A program made the position numbers and the translations under genes. Below are positions 7,484 through 16,098 of a DNA stretch of 48,779 nt, piece by piece. The notes below the pieces were generated by a model that saw only the letters and a program-made list of their open reading frames with translations, was not told the origin of the DNA and ran no database searches. The DNA comes from Lachnospira sp. (GTDB lineage: Bacteria > Bacillota > Clostridia > Lachnospirales > Lachnospiraceae), in NCBI GenBank assembly GCA_017621205.1, contig JAGATQ010000026.1, positions 1-48,779 on the forward strand, written 5' to 3'. Within the stretch, counting starts at the first letter, position 1, and every line of letters starts with the position of its first letter.

Positions 7484-8437
7484 ATGGCACAGCCCAGGGA
7501 GATACCGGTTTATTTATTCCGAGGATTTTTGGAGAGCGGAAAGACGACATTTATTATGAATACATTGCAGGACCCTTATTTTTATAATGGGGAACGCACC
7601 TTACTCATTGCCTGCGAGGAAGGCGAGGAGGAGTATGACCCTGCCATTTTAGCAAGGCATAATACGGTGCTTGTAAATGTAGAGGAGCAGGAGGAGTTAA
7701 CTGCTGCATTTTTAGAGGAGTGCAATCGTAAATATAAACCAGACCGGGTGATGATTGAATACAATGGAACATGGGTGCTTGGAGATACCTTGATGATTGT
7801 GTCGCCGGATGACTGGATATATGTACAGACGATTTGTACGGTGGATGCCAGTACCTATAAGAGCTATATGAGTAACATGGGTTCCATGATGGTGGAGCAG
7901 TACCGGGATGCGGATATGGTGTTATTTAACCGCTGCGATGAGAATTCCAAAAAGAGCTTTATGCGGAGTAATGTCAAGGCGGTCAACCGTCCTGCACAGA
8001 TTCTTTACGAGGCAGCCGAGGGGCATGAATTTGATGATTCAGAGGATGATTTGCCATTTGATGTCAATGCCAATGTCATTGATATTGCGGATGATGATTA
8101 TGGCTTATGGTATATGGATGCACTTGACAATCCCGACAAATATAAGGGGAAAACGGTACATTTTAAGGCGATGGTTTACAAGGGACCGCATTTTGCTAAG
8201 AATGTCATTGTACCGGGACGCCATGCAATGACCTGCTGTGCCGATGATATTGCATTTGTTGGTTTTATGTGTAAGGGAGATGTGTGTAAAGAATTCGCCA
8301 AGAGGGATTGGGTATATGTGACAGCACAGGTAAAGGTAGAATTTATTCCGGCATATAAGGAAAAGGGACCGATGCTTTATGCCCAAAAGATTGAGAAGGC
8401 ACAGCCTCCGGAAGAGCAGCTGGTTTATTTTACATGA
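7484..8437 (+). CDS. COG0523-type GTPase fused to a YcgQ/DUF1980-like domain
   Basis: Residues 1-180 are a second G3E GTPase with P-loop GFLESGKTTF (14-23), but the CXCC motif of classic members is absent and an acidic CEEGEEEYD segment is present. Residues about 190-310 resemble the C-terminal domain of YcgQ (TIGR03943/DUF1980), including MTCCADD at 249-255 and the following VGF. In other Firmicutes YcgQ works with the YcgR permease in metal homeostasis. Here the domain is fused to a GTPase and no permease is adjacent. It follows the histidine-rich GTPase by 59 bp, so the two probably act on the same metal. Fusion identity is by motif memory, not alignment. Confidence 0.75.
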   Translation: MAQPREIPVYLFRGFLESGKTTFIMNTLQDPYFYNGERTLLIACEEGEEEYDPAILARHNTVLVNVEEQEELTAAFLEECNRKYKPDRVMIEYNGTWVLGDTLMIVSPDDWIYVQTICTVDASTYKSYMSNMGSMMVEQYRDADMVLFNRCDENSKKSFMRSNVKAVNRPAQILYEAAEGHEFDDSEDDLPFDVNANVIDIADDDYGLWYMDALDNPDKYKGKTVHFKAMVYKGPHFAKNVIVPGRHAMTCCADDIAFVGFMCKGDVCKEFAKRDWVYVTAQVKVEFIPAYKEKGPMLYAQKIEKAQPPEEQLVYFT

Positions 8438-8456
8438 GAGAGAAGGAGTTTAAAGC

Positions 8457-9149
8457 ATGAACAAAGAAACATATTGTTTATTGGAAGATTTTATGCTTTC
8501 CTGTATGGAAGATGCTGCTCATGATAAGGAACATATATATCGTGTGTTATATAATGCATTAGAGATTGCGAAGACAAGAAATGATGTGGATTATGATGTA
8601 TTGATTGCCGCCTGTTTGTTACATGATATCGGGAGAAAAGAACAGTTTGATAACCCTGCTTTATGCCATGCAATGGTAGGGGGCGAAAGGGCGTATCAAT
8701 TTCTCTTGCTTCAGGGCTTTGAAATGTGTTATGCCGAGCATGTGAAACAGTGCATTCAGACACATCGATATAGAAAAAACAATTTACCCCAGAGTTTAGA
8801 AGCAAAAATATTATTTGATGCAGATAAATTAGATGCGGCTGGGGCAATAGGAATTGCAAGAACATTACTTTACAAGGGTATGGTTTCGGAACCATTATAT
8901 TCCGTTTTGCCAAGTGGATTGGTTTCTACTGGGGAGAATGATACGATACCATCATTTTTCCAAGAGTATAAGTTCAAATTAGAAAAAATATATTCCAATT
9001 TTTATACTGAGGAAGCAACAAAAATTGCAGAAGAAAGGCAGCGTATTGCAATTGATTTTTATAACTGTCTTTATCAAGAGGTAAATTCGTCGTATGAAAA
9101 TGGAAGAAGCGAGCTGAATAAAATAATTGATTTTAACGAAAATCCTTGA
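8457..9149 (+). CDS. HD-domain phosphohydrolase, YpgQ-like
   Basis: A 230-residue protein of the HD superfamily. The predicted metal ligands are His26, His56-Asp57 (CLLHDIGR) and Asp121 in the DADKLDAAGAIGIAR motif, a pattern typical of the YpgQ/YedJ group of small HD hydrolases; some act as nucleotide pyrophosphohydrolases. An HxxxH at residues 22-26 supports the first site. It starts 19 bp after the GTPase-DUF1980 gene with AAGGAG before ATG 8457, so it may belong to the same operon. The substrate is unknown. Confidence 0.85.
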   Translation: MNKETYCLLEDFMLSCMEDAAHDKEHIYRVLYNALEIAKTRNDVDYDVLIAACLLHDIGRKEQFDNPALCHAMVGGERAYQFLLLQGFEMCYAEHVKQCIQTHRYRKNNLPQSLEAKILFDADKLDAAGAIGIARTLLYKGMVSEPLYSVLPSGLVSTGENDTIPSFFQEYKFKLEKIYSNFYTEEATKIAEERQRIAIDFYNCLYQEVNSSYENGRSELNKIIDFNENP

Positions 9150-9168
9150 TATTCAGATTGGAGTTGCC

Positions 9169-9831
9169 GTGAAAGATTTTTTTAATAAGATTAGAACCCC
9201 TGACACCGATATTAACCGGAAACAAAAAATAATGCTTCCTTTTTTCATGCTGCTATTGGGAATTGCACTGGGTATTTTTTCCAAGTGGCTCGATAATCTG
9301 TCGATTGATGACACGATATGGTGGCAGCATCTGTTAGGGGTATTAGATTTAGGAAATGTATTTTCTGGTTTTGGTATATGGATTTGTTTAGCAGTTGCCA
9401 TTTCCGTATTTAGTAAGACACCACTGCGGGCGGGCTTGCATGTATTTTTATTTTTTCTGGGAATGTGTGTCAGTTATCATTTATATACAATTTTGTTCTG
9501 TGGTTTTAATCCAATGGCTTATATGATGATATGGTATGGAATCACCCTGCTGTCACCAATACTTGCCTTTATTTGCTGGTATGGCAAGGGAAAAGGGGCG
9601 GTTTCCCTTGTTATTGATATTGGGATACTTACTGTTATGCTACTGGTGTCCTTTGCAATCGGAATATGGTATTTTGATGTTCGGAGTGTGATAGATACAT
9701 TACTATTTATTTGTACAGTGGTGATTTTATATACGAATCCAAGACAGAGTGTTTATAGTCTGATTGGTGCGGTCTGTTTCGCATATATGATAAGGTTAAT
9801 ATGTGTAAGCCCCAGTACCATAACATTTTGA
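9169..9831 (+). CDS. Polytopic membrane protein, hypothetical
   Basis: About 220 residues with six or seven predicted membrane segments and a cytoplasmic N-terminus rich in charged residues (KDFFNKIRTPDTDINRKQK). No functional motif was recognised. GTG 9169 was preferred as start, with TTGGAG five bases upstream; an in-frame ATG at 9127 lies inside the HD gene with no ribosome site. It follows the HD gene by 19 bp. Its last 36 bases overlap the end of the convergent gene at 9796-10308. Confidence 0.65.
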   Translation: MKDFFNKIRTPDTDINRKQKIMLPFFMLLLGIALGIFSKWLDNLSIDDTIWWQHLLGVLDLGNVFSGFGIWICLAVAISVFSKTPLRAGLHVFLFFLGMCVSYHLYTILFCGFNPMAYMMIWYGITLLSPILAFICWYGKGKGAVSLVIDIGILTVMLLVSFAIGIWYFDVRSVIDTLLFICTVVILYTNPRQSVYSLIGAVCFAYMIRLICVSPSTITF

Positions 9832-10308
9832 AATTGCTGTTAATGTTCCCTGCTTTTTGTTCGTCGATTTAGAGTAAGCACTAATAACAGTTTTAAGACT
9901 TGCAGGATTTCCTAATTTGACCAGAGTATTAGTCATATTTGCTGTGTCAGGGTAATAAGCAGAGCTTGAGTTTGTATTTGAAACATAGGACTTATAAGTA
10001 GTAATTTGTGCTTTATCGCCATTTCCTGTATTAATGCCATATGTAAAATTAATATCATGGCGTAAAGTGTAACAATAAACATTATCAATGGTTATTTTAA
10101 AACCATGACTAATTTGTTTCGTAGATGCCATTACTCCGATAGATGGTTTAGATACTATCATAGTATGTTCAACCTCTATATTACCATCTACAATTGTTTC
10201 AAATACAACTTTGCCATCCTCAATGGCATTTGCCTTGGTAATAGAAAATGAAAACACTAATGCCAGTACTACCACTAAAAATTTACATATTTTTTTCCTT
10301 CCGAACAT
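9796..10308 (-). CDS. Small secreted protein, unknown function
   Basis: A 170-residue protein with a typical signal peptide (KKICKFLVVVLALVFSFSIT, likely cleaved after KANA). The mature part of about 145 residues is rich in Thr, Ser, Tyr and Asn and probably all beta. It has two Cys residues in the mature part (VYCYTL and SKCYGT), which could form a disulfide. I recognise no family. The start was placed at 10308 because AAAGGAG stands seven bases upstream; the longer frame to 10410 has no ribosome site. Its 3' end overlaps the convergent membrane-protein gene. Confidence 0.65.
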   Translation of the reverse strand: MFGRKKICKFLVVVLALVFSFSITKANAIEDGKVVFETIVDGNIEVEHTMIVSKPSIGVMASTKQISHGFKITIDNVYCYTLRHDINFTYGINTGNGDKAQITTYKSYVSNTNSSSAYYPDTANMTNTLVKLGNPASLKTVISAYSKSTNKKQGTLTAISKCYGTGAYTY

Positions 10309-10430
10309 AAAACGCTCCTTTCTATCATCTTGTAATTTACTTACAAAGATAAGTTGTGACTTAGTGATTGTGTTGTAATAATAGCATATATTGATAGAAA
10401 TATCAAGCACGTCTGAATATTACTCAACAC

Positions 10431-10459
10431 TTGACAAAAATACGGAATTCATTTATACT
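10431..10459 (+). promoter_or_regulatory. Sigma-A promoter of the small exported-protein gene
   Basis: TTGACA at 10431-10436 and TATACT at 10454-10459 with a 17-bp spacer, giving a leader of about 85 nt to the next start codon. Confidence 0.75.
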
Positions 10460-10554
10460 AAGTCTATACTGAAAACAATTGCTTCAATAGTATTACAAAT
10501 AAATACCAATTCATTTATAAGTGATATTGGGATTTCAAAGAAAGGATGATGATT

Positions 10555-10839
10555 TTGAAAAACAGAAATAAAAAGAAGTCTATGTTGTTATCTGGGTCGT
10601 TGGCTATGGTTGCTGTTCTTGCTTTTGTTATAGTTTTCCGTCTTATAACAGTTTCTCATGCAAATCCTAATATAGAGGAGTATCCCCAAACAAACGAGGA
10701 GTCTTCTTACAGGGTTGAAACATCCAATGATAACCGTTCTGATTCCACGGAAAGTATAGAAGAAACTGAAGAAACCCATTATGAGCTGGAAGAAGAGTTC
10801 TCTAATCAGAATGTAACTATTAGCGGTGTTGAATATTAA
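10555..10839 (+). CDS. Small membrane-anchored or secreted acidic protein
   Basis: About 94-97 residues: a basic N-terminus, one hydrophobic segment (MLLSGSLAMVAVLAFVIVF) and a very acidic, Ser/Glu-rich external tail. No family was recognised. GAAAGG directly abuts ATG 10546, which is too close, so TTG 10555 (spacing nine) or ATG 10549 is the more likely start. The promoter at 10431 and the hairpin at 10853 frame it as a single-gene unit. Confidence 0.5.
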   Translation: MKNRNKKKSMLLSGSLAMVAVLAFVIVFRLITVSHANPNIEEYPQTNEESSYRVETSNDNRSDSTESIEETEETHYELEEEFSNQNVTISGVEY

Positions 10840-10852
10840 ATGAAATTTAAGA

Positions 10853-10881
10853 AGAGCAGTGTACATTTCACTGCTCTTTCT
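10853..10881 (+). terminator. Hairpin between convergent genes
   Basis: AGAGCAGTG (10853-10861) pairs with CACTGCTCT (10869-10877), followed by TTCTTTC. It lies between the small exported-protein gene and prs and may serve both, although the U tract is weak on each strand. Confidence 0.6.
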
Positions 10882-10886
10882 TTCGC

Positions 10887-12068
10887 CTATTTCGAAAAAT
10901 GAAGCTTATTATATTCCTCAATCCGTGTCTGAATTCGTTCCGTCGGACTCAACAGGTTGCTGATAGAGGCATCGTGGTTCAGATGGTCGATAATCAAAGC
11001 AATATACTTACTTAAGTCTGAGTTCACATACCATTTCCGCTCCAATAGCTCCGGCATCTGATAGGTCAGATTGGTCGTAATCACCTTCTCTATAATTCCA
11101 TCCTCGTGTGCCTTGTCAAAGACATCCAATCCATTTGTAAATAATCCAAATGTACAAACCGCATAAACACGTTTCGCCTTTCTTCTTTTTAATTCGCTTG
11201 CCACATCCAGCATGCTTTCTCCAGAGGAAATCATATCATCAATAATGATAACATCCTTCCCCTCTACGGAATCGCCCAGAAATTCGTGGGCAACAATCGG
11301 GTTGCGGCCCTTTACAACCCGTGTGTAATCTCTTCTTTTGTAGAACATGCCGACATCTACTCCAAGAACATTGGCAAAATAGATGGCACGGTTCATTGCT
11401 CCTTCATCCGGACTGATGACCATCATATGGTCTTTGTCAATGGATAAATCAGGGGTAGATTTTAGTAATGCCTTTACAAACTGGTAGGTAGGCATAATAT
11501 TTTCAAACCCGTCCCTCGGAATGGCATTTTGTACCCGTGGGTCATGGGCATCAAAGGTAATAATGTTGTCAACCCCAATTGCGGTTAGCTCCTGAAGCAT
11601 GATGGCACAATCCAGCGATTCTCTGGTAGTACGCTTATGCTGGCGGCTTTCGTATAAAAATGGCATAATTACCGTAATCTTACGGGGTTTTCCGGCAGCG
11701 GCAGCAATAATACGCTTAACATCTGCAAAATGGTCATCCGGTGACATGCGGGCTTCATGTCCGCAAAGCGAGTATTTGATGTTGTAGTTGCCAACATCTA
11801 CAAGGATATATAAATCGCTTCCCCGGACAGATTCCTTAATGATACCCTTCGCCTCGCCGGAACCAAACCTTGGACAGGATGCTTTAAGCAGGTAGGTGTC
11901 ACGTTCGTAGCCGTGGAAGGCAACGGTAGATTTATTCTCGTTCTGGCGTTCCTTTCTCCATCTGACCAGATAGTCATCTACCTTGTGTCCGAGCTCCTTA
12001 CAGCTTTCCATTGCAACAATTTGCAGCTTCCCCACAGGAATGGTTTGTAGTTCTTTGTCTTGTGGCAT
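10887..12068 (-). CDS. prs: Ribose-phosphate pyrophosphokinase (PRPP synthetase), long form
   Basis: Makes PRPP from ribose 5-phosphate and ATP for purine, pyrimidine, His, Trp and NAD synthesis. Evidence: YESRQHKRT substrate loop, TFDAHDP metal-binding motif, SPDEGAMNRA, and the PRPP-binding loop VIIIDDMISSGESM. At 393 residues it is about 75 longer than standard bacterial enzymes; the N-terminus and C-terminus are both extended, matching the divergent long type found in many Clostridia. It is the third gene of the dnaD-dnaC-prs unit, 15 bp after dnaC, with TGGAGGA before the start. Confidence 0.93.
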   Translation of the reverse strand: MPQDKELQTIPVGKLQIVAMESCKELGHKVDDYLVRWRKERQNENKSTVAFHGYERDTYLLKASCPRFGSGEAKGIIKESVRGSDLYILVDVGNYNIKYSLCGHEARMSPDDHFADVKRIIAAAAGKPRKITVIMPFLYESRQHKRTTRESLDCAIMLQELTAIGVDNIITFDAHDPRVQNAIPRDGFENIMPTYQFVKALLKSTPDLSIDKDHMMVISPDEGAMNRAIYFANVLGVDVGMFYKRRDYTRVVKGRNPIVAHEFLGDSVEGKDVIIIDDMISSGESMLDVASELKRRKAKRVYAVCTFGLFTNGLDVFDKAHEDGIIEKVITTNLTYQMPELLERKWYVNSDLSKYIALIIDHLNHDASISNLLSPTERIQTRIEEYNKLHFSK

Positions 12069-12083
12069 GTTTATTGTCCTCCA

Positions 12084-13052
12084 TTACTTTCTTTTTTGTA
12101 AACGAATATCCGGTCCGAAAAGCGGAAAAATATGGTAGTGCTCCATCAGACGGGAGGAGATTCGTTTAGAGTATTTATGTTCAAGCTGCCTCATCTCCAG
12201 ATTGGTGGAAATGATGGTGCTTAATTCACGCATGTATCGTTTGTTGAGGCAGTCAAAAAGGGCGGTTTCAACAAACGTATTATTCATTTCTGTACCTAAG
12301 TCATCAATGATTAACAGTTCTGCATCTTCTATGTATTGATAGCGTTCTTGTGCCTGGCTGGTCTGTTCCCGGTGAAACTCATGGTCTGCCAAGACCTCAA
12401 AGAATTGTGCCGCTGTTAAATACGCAACAGAGTGGCGGGCATGTAACAGTTCGGCAGCAATGCAGTTGGTTAAAAAGGTCTTGCCAACCCCCGTAGGACC
12501 GTAAAACAAAAGATTAGCCCCCGAAGGAAAGTACCTGATGAAGTCCTCTAGGCTTTGCCGGATTTTCCTCATGTTTTCCTTTGGAGAGCAGCTATAACCC
12601 TCTGGTATTGTATCACTGAAAAGGGATAATTGGAAAGTAGAAAAATTTTCTTTTTCCATCTGCCGCCGAATAGGGGACTGATAAAACAGCAAATCCGCTT
12701 TAAGCTGCTTGTAGCAGCGACAGGCTTCCCCATCAACCGTTCCAAGGTCTTCGCAGTAGGGGCAGGTATAAACCGGCTGGTTATAATCAGCCGGAATGTG
12801 GTAGGAGGAGAGAAGAAATTGCTTTCTCTCCTTTAATTCCGCCAATTTTTCAGATGTGCCTGCCGTATCTGTATTCTCTTGTTTGAGAATGTTGCTTCGG
12901 CTTTTCGCCAGAGTTAACTGCTTTATCTGTCTGTCTGTCTGCCTAAGCTCCGGACAGAGCTGATACGCCTTTTCAATATGCTCCTGCCTTAGCAGGTTAT
13001 TGTCGTATCTTCTCTGCTCGTAAATTTCTTTTAGGGAATAGGAAGAAGCCAT
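12084..13052 (-). CDS. dnaC: DnaC/DnaI-type helicase loader ATPase
   Basis: A 322-residue AAA+ ATPase that loads the replicative helicase. Walker A GPTGVGKT is at 185-192 and Walker B LLIIDDLGTE near 250. The N-terminal half has a zinc-binding set of cysteines (97, 100, 111, 113; CPYC...CRC), as in Clostridial and Bacillus loaders. The start codon is two bases after the dnaD stop, with AAGGAG inside the end of dnaD, so the two are translationally coupled. Functionally it is the loader, called DnaI in Bacillus; the symbol dnaC follows the COG1484 naming. Confidence 0.9.
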   Translation of the reverse strand: MASSYSLKEIYEQRRYDNNLLRQEHIEKAYQLCPELRQTDRQIKQLTLAKSRSNILKQENTDTAGTSEKLAELKERKQFLLSSYHIPADYNQPVYTCPYCEDLGTVDGEACRCYKQLKADLLFYQSPIRRQMEKENFSTFQLSLFSDTIPEGYSCSPKENMRKIRQSLEDFIRYFPSGANLLFYGPTGVGKTFLTNCIAAELLHARHSVAYLTAAQFFEVLADHEFHREQTSQAQERYQYIEDAELLIIDDLGTEMNNTFVETALFDCLNKRYMRELSTIISTNLEMRQLEHKYSKRISSRLMEHYHIFPLFGPDIRLQKRK

Positions 13053-13054
13053 GT

Positions 13055-14161
13055 CTAGTTCTCCTTTTTAAATGAAACAAATTGTGCTTCCTTTGGCAGC
13101 AGAGCATCGTAATCAATCTCTTCTCCCTGCACAAAATCGTGGAAGGCGTTGGCGGGTTTTTTAGCGTTCTGTCCGGAGCCGGCCTCCTTCCTCCTTGTTT
13201 CCTGCTGGTAGCTTGCACGGTAGCGTTCGTCCTCCTTGGTAAGCTGCTCCAGATTAACAATGTTTTTCTGATGCCAGTTTTTTAAAATGGCATCCGCATA
13301 ATTTAATGCACCATCGCCACCTGTGCGTTTGTAAGCACGGTTGCAGGCTTCCTCAATCAATTCCTGCTCGAAATGATATTGCTCGCTCCAGATTGAGGTG
13401 AGACGCCTGGCTTCTTCACCAAGTGTACTAAGTCCGAGACAGCGTTTTACAGTAGCCATTAAGTCAGAATGGCTTTCACAATACTGCTTTGCCTGTCCGG
13501 TGGTAGTGATGCGGTTTTCATGCCAGTTCAAGGCAACCTTTTCCATGTAGCGGAAGCTCTTCTTTCCTTTATCCACACAGTACTCAATTAAATAGGAAAT
13601 CAGGTCCGGGGAAAAGCCGAGCTGGTCATGTATGTAAAATAACGTTGCAAGGTCGCTTTGTACAATAGGTTTACCGAGCAAGACCTCTGCTTCGTAGGGT
13701 AAATGCTCTAAGTCCGTTGTCTCAAACACCTGACTAAGCATGCTCATGCTATAGTTTGGTTTTGCCGGGGGCATGGGAACAACATCTGCAGGAAGTTTTT
13801 CCTCCTCTTCCTTACAGGTTACCACGCTAAGGGTGGAGGATGCACTAGCGGAGCTGCCGGCTTCCGTCTCAATCGGAAGCAGCTCGATAAATTCCGGTTC
13901 GTTAAAGCTGTTGCAATGTAACACCAGAAGGTGTTGTTTCTGCCAATATTTCAATGCTCTTAAAATGTCCGATTCTGTGTTTGTAAGAGCATCTGCCATA
14001 TCGGCAATGGTCGGTGCTTGTCCACAAGCTGCCATACGAATCAGGTAAAGATATACTTTTACAAATTCACCATTAGCTGGGGGCATATAGTGGTCAATAA
14101 AAGCATTACTTACCGTCGTAGAGGTAGTGGAAAGCTGGTTTGAAATCTTGATAGATGTCAT
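13055..14161 (-). CDS. DnaD-domain primosome protein
   Basis: About 368 residues with two DnaD/DnaB-like domains: an N-terminal winged-helix region (about 1-110) and one or two DnaB_2-type domains, the latter ending in a helix of the type YADAILKNWHQK typical of the family (about 300-320). It starts replisome assembly with the DnaC-type loader encoded immediately downstream. The start was placed at 14161 (MTSIKIS); the frame extends to 14293 but those residues look non-coding. A basic, poorly conserved tail ends the protein. Confidence 0.88.
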   Translation of the reverse strand: MTSIKISNQLSTTSTTVSNAFIDHYMPPANGEFVKVYLYLIRMAACGQAPTIADMADALTNTESDILRALKYWQKQHLLVLHCNSFNEPEFIELLPIETEAGSSASASSTLSVVTCKEEEEKLPADVVPMPPAKPNYSMSMLSQVFETTDLEHLPYEAEVLLGKPIVQSDLATLFYIHDQLGFSPDLISYLIEYCVDKGKKSFRYMEKVALNWHENRITTTGQAKQYCESHSDLMATVKRCLGLSTLGEEARRLTSIWSEQYHFEQELIEEACNRAYKRTGGDGALNYADAILKNWHQKNIVNLEQLTKEDERYRASYQQETRRKEAGSGQNAKKPANAFHDFVQGEEIDYDALLPKEAQFVSFKKEN

Positions 14162-14426
14162 GTTAGCATACCTCATAAAATCAATAATATTCTCATAAAA
14201 ACTGTCGCTTTGGGACGAGCGACTGCTTTTGTGATAGTAGTATAGCATAGGATTTTTAAAATGAAAACAGAATGCGTGTTTGGTGTTTCCCAAGGCGGAA
14301 ATTGTCTGAAATGTTTATAATGTGTAAAGTCATTTTTATAAATTCCTATTTCCGAAAACTGACAAAAGAAACACTTGAAATGCAAGATTTGTTAAAAATT
14401 CTACAAAGAAATGTTATGAACAAAAA
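14162..14426 (-). promoter_or_regulatory. Upstream region of the dnaD-dnaC-prs operon
   Basis: On the minus strand a TGCTATACT extended -10-like sequence lies around 14234-14242, about 75 bases before the dnaD start. No convincing -35 box pairs with it. Nothing else was recognised in this stretch. Confidence 0.4.
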
Positions 14427-14472
14427 TTGTCCACATAGCTTCCCCTAACTCGGTCGATAACTATGTGGACAA
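14422..14472 (-). terminator. Intrinsic terminator of murC
   Basis: On the minus strand TTGTCCACATAG and CTATGTGGACAA form a perfect 12-bp stem with a 22-base loop, followed by TTTTTG. It begins nine bases after the murC stop codon. The arms also match DnaA boxes (see findings). Confidence 0.75.
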
Positions 14473-14481
14473 TGTGCATAA

Positions 14482-15861
14482 CTAATCATTAATCAGGCTT
14501 TCACCAATTAAAATAACATTTCCGGCTCCCATTGTTATTAACAAATCATTTTTTTTGCATTTTTTTAATAAAAAGTTTTCAATCTCTTTAAAGGTTGGAA
14601 AATAATAAGCATCCACCTGTGCTTTTTGTAACAGTGTTAAAATATCCTTAGAAGAGACCTCTCCTGTATCTACTTCCCTTGCCGCATAGATGTCGGCTAA
14701 TACGACATGGTCTGCAAGACTTAAAGCATCGGCAAATTCCTGCAGGAATGCCTTGGTTCGGGAGAAGGTGTGCGGCTGGAACACGACCCATGTGTCATTG
14801 TGCGGATAGCGGGTGGCAGTGTCTAAGGTTGCCCTGATTTCTGTCGGATGGTGGGCATAGTCATCAATCACAGTGACTTCTCCCATCTTGCCTTTGTATT
14901 CAAAACGGCGTTTGGTTCCGGTAAAGGATAACAGGCCGCTTAATATGGCATCATCGGAAATACCAAGCTCTCTTGCGATAATGACGGCAGCAATAGAGTT
15001 GTATATGTTGTGCTCTCCGCCTACACTCAAATCAATATGAAGGATACAGTCGTCCTTGTGATACAAATCATAGCTGCAATAGCCAAGTTCATTATACTCG
15101 ATATTGGCAGCAGTGTAGTCATTCCTGTCACCGGCTCCAAAGGTGATGATACGGCAGGAGCTTCCCTTTGTAATAGAAGAAACCTTATCAATATCTCCGT
15201 TTATGACAAGTAACCCATTGTCCGGGAGAAGCTTGGCAAAAGCTTGAAAACTACTACGAATATCGTCAATGTCCTTAAAGAAATCCATGTGGTCTTCCTC
15301 AACATTCAATATGGCTGAGATGGTTGGGAAAAAAGATAAAAAGCTGTTCGTATATTCGCATGCCTCTGTTAGAAAAACTTCTGGTCCTCCTACACGGATA
15401 TTGCCCCCGATAGCATCAAGCATACCTCCGACACTGATGGTAGGATCGAGCTCTGTTTTCAAAAGGATGTGGCTTAACATGGAGGTGGTTGTAGTCTTTC
15501 CATGTGTTCCGGCAATGCAGATAGCCCGCTCATAATTGTGCATCATCTGTCCTAATAGCTGTGCCCGCGACAGCATAGGAATCCCTTTTTGGACGACTGC
15601 CTGATATTCCTCGTTATCTTCATGGATGGCAGCCGTATAACAGCATACATCAATATCGTCTGTAATATTAGCGGCTTTTTGTTGGGTAGTAATGATTGCA
15701 CCATTGTTTCTTAAGCTTGTGACAATGTCTGACTCCTGATTGTCGGAGCCACTGACAACAAAACCTTCTTCTAATAGAATTTCGGCAAGCCCGCTCATGC
15801 TGATGCCGCCGATTCCAATAAAATGAATATGACAAGGTTGATTAAAATCCATTTTGTACAT
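14482..15861 (-). CDS. murC: UDP-N-acetylmuramate--L-alanine ligase
   Basis: Adds L-Ala to UDP-MurNAc, the first peptide step of cytoplasmic peptidoglycan precursor synthesis. The N-terminal Rossmann motif HFIGIGGISMSGLA, ATP loop GTHGKTTTT (118-126), central EEDHMDFF, and C-terminal DDYAHHPTEI and FQPHTFSRT are all MurC signatures. Length 459 is normal. GAGAGGAC stands before ATG 15861. It is a single-gene unit divergent from glgC. Confidence 0.97.
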   Translation of the reverse strand: MYKMDFNQPCHIHFIGIGGISMSGLAEILLEEGFVVSGSDNQESDIVTSLRNNGAIITTQQKAANITDDIDVCCYTAAIHEDNEEYQAVVQKGIPMLSRAQLLGQMMHNYERAICIAGTHGKTTTTSMLSHILLKTELDPTISVGGMLDAIGGNIRVGGPEVFLTEACEYTNSFLSFFPTISAILNVEEDHMDFFKDIDDIRSSFQAFAKLLPDNGLLVINGDIDKVSSITKGSSCRIITFGAGDRNDYTAANIEYNELGYCSYDLYHKDDCILHIDLSVGGEHNIYNSIAAVIIARELGISDDAILSGLLSFTGTKRRFEYKGKMGEVTVIDDYAHHPTEIRATLDTATRYPHNDTWVVFQPHTFSRTKAFLQEFADALSLADHVVLADIYAAREVDTGEVSSKDILTLLQKAQVDAYYFPTFKEIENFLLKKCKKNDLLITMGAGNVILIGESLIND

Positions 15862-16045
15862 AATATTGTCCTCTCATTCCCTATATACTATGTAGAGTAT
15901 TGCTTTCTAGTATTATAGTATAAACGTAAAAACGGGATTGTTCAATGGTTTTTCCTATATTTACTACATAATAAATCGACTATTGGTCGGATGTTGGTGT
16001 GGATAGCTGAAAATTTGAGAAAAAGTTTTAAGATTTTGTTCACAT

Positions 16046-16078
16046 TTGACAAAAAAAATGCTATACTTGTCTTATAAT
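16046..16078 (+). promoter_or_regulatory. Putative promoter of glgCD
   Basis: TTGACA (16046-16051) and TATAAT (16073-16078) are perfect hexamers but 21 bp apart, longer than optimal. An alternative -10, TATACT (16062-16067), is too close. Activity is likely, exact boxes are not sure. Confidence 0.5.
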
Positions 16079-16098
16079 GTGTGTAAAGGGGTGACGAC

